From Rhodothermales bacterium (GTDB lineage Bacteria > Bacteroidota > Rhodothermia > Rhodothermales > VXPQ01), in NCBI GenBank assembly GCA_028283985.1, contig JANQSQ010000234.1, positions 1-9,178 on the forward strand: DNA of 9,178 nt. Direction: 5' to 3'. The translations under genes and the position numbers were made by a program. Position 1 is the first letter of the stretch. Each line of letters starts with the position of its first letter. The notes beneath the pieces are model-generated. The model was not told the DNA's origin and did not search any database. It saw only the letters and a list, made by a program, of their open reading frames with translations. Shown here piece after piece: positions 5,923 through 9,178 of this stretch.

Positions 5923-8496
5923 GACGCGCACGACCTTTCGCACGACGATATGTTTCTCGGCATGGGTCAGTCTTACCAGGTATACGCCGGCCGGAACTTG
6001 TGCGCCATCGGAACCGCGGCCGTCCCAAAGCACTTGTTGCGTGCCCGGGGCGCCGCTTCTTTCGGCAAGGGTAAGCACTTTCTGGCCCAGCAGATTGAAC
6101 ACGTCCATCCGGTATGTACCGGGTTTTTCCAGCTCTATGACGAACGAGGTGGCGTCCCGGAACGGGTTGGGATAGTTGTGCACCTCTACACCGGGCGAAG
6201 CAGGCAGTTCGTTTTGCGATCCCAATACGTGTCTTCCGATCGTAAGCGAGATCCGGTCTTCGTTCCTGTCGAACGGGACAGTTGCACCGCGCACTCTGAC
6301 CTCGGTTACGTTGGCGGCTTCCGGCCAGGAGACCTCCAGCCGAAACGCCTGCGTCGTTTGGCTCGGTTCGATGACGAGCAAGCCTGGCATCCCGATATCC
6401 AGCGCAAGCGTTGCAGGCTGTTCCGCCGTTAGCGCTAATGCGCCGCTGCGGAACATGGTGGCGTCCCGGAATGCAAAGTGCGAAAGATTGTCGTCGATCA
6501 TGCGCGACCACGCAAAGGTAGCGTTTGTCGTAAGGGCGGCGAGCGCCTGTTCTACCGGTTCATGCTGGAGCAGAAAAACATCGGCCGTGTTGTTTTTTTC
6601 GAGGGAGGCCGCGACGTATGCGTCCGTGCTCAGATCGATGGCCGCAGGCTCAGGCCCGTCCTGAGGGCCTGGCAACAAGAGTTGGAGGAATGCTGCGTTT
6701 TGTCCTGTTTGCGCGACCTCGACATACTGTTCGAACCGTTCGTCCTTGAACAGGCTGATATATCCGGTGGCGTTGGTCACGGATGCGGCTATTGGAAAGA
6801 AGAAGGCGTCAAGGCGGGCGTCTTCGCCGTATCGGTTGGCGAAGGGTTGCCATGAGACATGATGCCCACTGCGATCGAATCTGCCGCGTCCATGCAGGTA
6901 GGAACGATACGTATGGGATATATCGCCCTTCAGCAGATCCGCCACAACGAAATAGTCCTCTCCGACAAAGCCGACGGCGCGGAAAAGATTGACGTCGTTC
7001 GGACGGAGGTAGCCGCTTTGTTTTTCCGCAAAGTCGAAAAAGGACGAATTGATATAGTGATGGGTCAGGGGGGTGATATTGTACGCATAAGGCTGGTAGA
7101 ATAAACTGTCTGTAAGCGGCGGAAATCCGTCTGCGGTAACGATGTTGTGCGCTTTTGCGGTGGTGTACCACGAACCGCGCCGGTCGTCCGAGAAACCGTT
7201 CGGACCGTAGCCGGCGTCGGGCGCAAGGAGCGCGTCATTGCCGCCGAGAAAGAAGGAGAGTTGGTCGGGGTGGTTGTGGTTGTCCGCCTCGGCGACGCCG
7301 TGGAAGAGGAGATAGCGATCGTTCGGCCCGCTTGTCCACCGGTTACGGAAAACGATCTGTCCGGTTTGCAGAAACTGCGTAGGCGAAGCCGTAGGAGGGG
7401 CCGGCTGGATACTGTCGTCAAAAAGGATGTATTCGTCGATTTCCCAGGTTACGTCTACGGTGGCTCCGGTGTAGTCCTCGTTGAAGATGTGGGTGTTTTC
7501 GTAATTCCACTGAGAGAGGGCGGCGAAGTCGGCGTGGGGGTTGAGATCGGTCGGGCTTCCATGGTACGCCGCCGCCACCATGTGCGTAGGCGCGGGTTTG
7601 ATATAGGAATCTTCCACATTAGGAATCCATCCCCGCCCGGTGCGTATTCTGATGGGCCACTCGAACACCGGTTTGTAGTCCTCGAACAGGTTGACGCCGG
7701 AAACGTTTTTGTAGTGCCACAGGAAGGGAATGAAATTCACCGCATTATACATCCAGTAATGCCCGCCCTCGCGGTAGATGCCGTCGGAACTGAATTGATA
7801 GCGGGTGACGGAATTGGCGGCTTCGAGCGCGTACCGGAGCCAGTCCTCAGCGTGCGCGTGGTCGGTCAGGGCAAGCGCGGCCGTGCCGATGGCCCAGGCG
7901 GGCTTGGAGCGATGGTTGTGCGGGCGCGGGGCCAGCCGGGCTCCTTCTGTCAGGTTATCGCGCAGATACTGGATCTCTTCGGCAATGCGGCGGCGGATTT
8001 CGGTGTTTTGCTCCGCGTTCAGCCGGTCGAACACCCAGTCGTAGGCAGCGGCGTAGTTCTGTAACCAGGTTGCGCGGTAGATTTCGTCGTACGGTTTCTC
8101 TCCTGTCTGGGGAACGCCTTCGTAGGCCAACAGCAGCATCTCGATGGCCTTTTGAAGCGCCTGTTCGTCTTCTTCGATGAGCCACCAGAAAGCCAGGGTT
8201 TTTGCGGCGCGCGGACGATCGTTCTCATCGAGGTCCCCGGCGTTTTTCGTAATGTACTTGAGCGCATCGGCCCTGAAACGAAGCCACAGCGTATAATATC
8301 TGGACGAAGTTTCTGTTTTTCGCGCACGGAGGACGGGAATGTCGCTGGAAGTGAAATACAGCGATGGATGTACTTCATTTGCCGGAAGCACGGGCGTGGC
8401 GTCCACGGCAAACCCGGTGTATGTATCGTACTTCGGGTGCTGCGCCCAAAGCAAGGCCGGGAAGAGAAAGGGCAAAAAGCATACAAGGCGTTTCAT
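5917..8496 (-). CDS. Heparinase II/III-family polysaccharide lyase (probable alginate/oligoalginate lyase) with T9SS sorting domain
   Basis: Secreted lyase of 859 residues, expected to cleave uronic-acid polysaccharide by beta-elimination. Residues 1-18 are a signal peptide (MKRLVCFLPF..., cleavage near LLWA). Residues about 45-360 form an alpha/alpha-toroid with PHNHRSKPAW (N194, H195) and EGGHYWMYN (Y247, Y250). Residues about 375-640 are the heparinase II/III beta-sandwich, with EADNHNHPDQ (H407, H409), APDAGYG (D427) and KAHN (H450). The H195 to Y250 gap of 55, and H407/H409 to D427 of 20/18, match what I recall of Pedobacter heparinase II (catalytic His/Tyr, zinc His/Asp/His), so a zinc site and active site seem present. 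Residues about 770-859 are a T9SS domain (HNYPNPF at 773-779, VFNLLGQKV, GVYLVRL). It lacks the typical PL17 NNHG motif, so PL15, PL39, PL21 or an unclassified family are all possible; alginate is inferred from the PL6 neighbours. It starts 94 bases after the outer-membrane barrel gene and stops 187 bases before the next gene. Confidence 0.87.
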   Translation of the reverse strand: MKRLVCFLPFLFPALLWAQHPKYDTYTGFAVDATPVLPANEVHPSLYFTSSDIPVLRARKTETSSRYYTLWLRFRADALKYITKNAGDLDENDRPRAAKTLAFWWLIEEDEQALQKAIEMLLLAYEGVPQTGEKPYDEIYRATWLQNYAAAYDWVFDRLNAEQNTEIRRRIAEEIQYLRDNLTEGARLAPRPHNHRSKPAWAIGTAALALTDHAHAEDWLRYALEAANSVTRYQFSSDGIYREGGHYWMYNAVNFIPFLWHYKNVSGVNLFEDYKPVFEWPIRIRTGRGWIPNVEDSYIKPAPTHMVAAAYHGSPTDLNPHADFAALSQWNYENTHIFNEDYTGATVDVTWEIDEYILFDDSIQPAPPTASPTQFLQTGQIVFRNRWTSGPNDRYLLFHGVAEADNHNHPDQLSFFLGGNDALLAPDAGYGPNGFSDDRRGSWYTTAKAHNIVTADGFPPLTDSLFYQPYAYNITPLTHHYINSSFFDFAEKQSGYLRPNDVNLFRAVGFVGEDYFVVADLLKGDISHTYRSYLHGRGRFDRSGHHVSWQPFANRYGEDARLDAFFFPIAASVTNATGYISLFKDERFEQYVEVAQTGQNAAFLQLLLPGPQDGPEPAAIDLSTDAYVAASLEKNNTADVFLLQHEPVEQALAALTTNATFAWSRMIDDNLSHFAFRDATMFRSGALALTAEQPATLALDIGMPGLLVIEPSQTTQAFRLEVSWPEAANVTEVRVRGATVPFDRNEDRISLTIGRHVLGSQNELPASPGVEVHNYPNPFRDATSFVIELEKPGTYRMDVFNLLGQKVLTLAERSGAPGTQQVLWDGRGSDGAQVPAGVYLVRLTHAEKHIVVRKVVRVQ

Positions 8497-8504
8497 GAAG
8501 ACAA

Positions 8505-8517
8505 TACGTCCGACGTA
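8505..8517. promoter_or_regulatory. 6-1-6 dyad ahead of the heparinase II/III gene
   Basis: TACGTC, one base, GACGTA: a perfect dyad ending 9 bases before the ATG at 8496. It could be an operator half-site pair or a small leader hairpin. The 94-base gap (8497-8590) shows no convincing promoter or U-tract terminator; the barrel stop codon is followed directly by a run of A on the minus strand. Confidence 0.3.
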
Positions 8518-8590
8518 ATCAGAGTATCCTTAACGGCCCCTTGATGCATTGCGCAATCCTGTTGGTGCCTGGGAAGTACAGGGTTTTTTT

Positions 8591-9178
8591 TCAAAACCGG
8601 TATGTTGCGCCAAAGAACAGGCTGTTCTTGCGAATGCGATTGTAGTCCACGTTGGATTCCCAGCGATCCTGGTAAAGCAGGCGTTGAAAATCGTACGTCA
8701 GGTCGAACGTGACAGGCCCGATGGGCAACCCGAGACCGGTACTGAAGGCGTTCCCACGCGCCGTTTGCCCCAGCAGGCCGAATCCTTCGATTCGGAAGGG
8801 TTGCGGATCCTGCCGGAATCCTGCCCGGAAAAACCAGTTCTCCCGTATCTCCCACTCCAGCCCCAGACGCACTCCCCGAACGGCGCCCCAGTCGACCCGG
8901 GCGTCCGAAAGAGTTCCTGGATCCGTCAAAGATCCCTGGCGAAACAGTCCGCTTCCTGCCAGCGCCTGTACTTCAAGTTCTTCGTACTGGTGTATGAAAT
9001 AGTCCACCGTCAGCATGAGGGTGGAGGCCGGTCGGAACGACGCTCCGGCAGTGAACCGGAACGGCAAGGTGATTTTTTCCTCTTCCTCGACCGTGTACCT
9101 CGATGTACTCCCATCGAGGTCTACGTGGGTTCCCTCATAACTCACGCTGCGTGTAAGCCGAATGGGTAGTTGGTAGAA
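8591..9178 (-). CDS. Outer-membrane beta-barrel protein, OmpP1/FadL-like, C-terminal part (5' end beyond window)
   Basis: C-terminal 195 residues of a protein whose frame is open to the right edge. It has alternating amphipathic strands rich in Tyr, Phe and Arg (e.g. TLMLTVDYFIHQY, VRLGLEWEIRENWFFRAGFR, FSTGLGLPIGPVTFDLTYDFQ) separated by polar loops, and ends in ...GATYRF. A terminal Phe is the usual beta-barrel assembly signal. The pattern 'GLEW ... FRAGFRQDP ... GLGLPIGPVTFDLTYDFQR' resembles the C-terminal half of the OmpP1/FadL/TodX transporter family, which moves hydrophobic or other small molecules across the outer membrane; the match is by eye only. Other barrels, such as the T9SS protein PorV, have a similar ending. 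It is the only membrane protein in the window and lies on the same strand as the lyases, so it could be the head of the operon or an unrelated upstream gene. Confidence 0.7.
   Translation of the reverse strand, partial: FYQLPIRLTRSVSYEGTHVDLDGSTSRYTVEEEEKITLPFRFTAGASFRPASTLMLTVDYFIHQYEELEVQALAGSGLFRQGSLTDPGTLSDARVDWGAVRGVRLGLEWEIRENWFFRAGFRQDPQPFRIEGFGLLGQTARGNAFSTGLGLPIGPVTFDLTYDFQRLLYQDRWESNVDYNRIRKNSLFFGATYRF

Noticed and set aside
7147..8064. Open frame of 305 codons on the plus strand
   Set aside because: Antisense shadow of the heparinase II/III-type lyase; low-complexity Val/Gly/Arg-rich product without motifs.
1..9178. SusC/SusD, TonB receptor, sulfatase, tRNA or rRNA genes
   Set aside because: Both strands were read for these. 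The coding space is filled by the five genes described, and the three gaps are too short and show no cloverleaf.

Overview
The window is a stretch of one-directional genes, all on the minus strand, that looks like part of an alginate (brown-algal or bacterial uronate polysaccharide) degradation locus. The organism is probably a GC-rich marine member of the Bacteroidota/Rhodothermota group. The evidence is three proteins that end in type IX secretion system (T9SS) C-terminal sorting domains of the 'YPNPF/APNPF ... GLY/GVY ... K/R' type, the presence of polysaccharide lyases, and a base composition that looks above 50% GC by eye. The taxon is an inference; there is no rRNA or marker gene here.

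In transcription order (right to left): (1) 8591-9178, the C-terminal part of an outer-membrane beta-barrel resembling the OmpP1/FadL family, running off the right edge. (2) 5917-8496, a heparinase II/III-type polysaccharide lyase with signal peptide and T9SS domain, whose candidate catalytic and zinc residues can be read. (3) 3351-5729, a secreted protein made of two tandem copies of a beta-helix-like module joined by seven glycines, with a T9SS domain. It is the least explained gene here. (4) 1524-3278, a family-6 polysaccharide lyase (PL6, chondroitinase-B/alginate-lyase type) with T9SS domain. (5) 1-1527, a second PL6 paralogue, overlapping the previous stop by four bases (ATGA) and cut by the left edge just as a second, pectate-lyase-like domain begins.

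The non-coding gaps are short (94, 187 and 72 bases) but structured. The 187-base gap upstream of gene 3 is AT-rich and holds a candidate Bacteroidota-type promoter, a cluster of three overlapping dyad symmetries (one an RNA hairpin with a GGAA tetraloop) and a threefold 11-base repeat. The 72-base gap between genes 3 and 4 holds a perfect 14-base inverted repeat without a U-tract. No stretch over 300 bases lacks a gene.

Working model (inference): the two PL6 enzymes cut polymeric alginate outside the cell, the heparinase II/III-type lyase works on polymer or oligosaccharides, the tandem beta-helix protein binds or cleaves the same glycan, and T9SS carries at least three of them across the outer membrane. 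No SusC/SusD pair, sulfatase, regulator or uronate catabolic gene is visible in this window.
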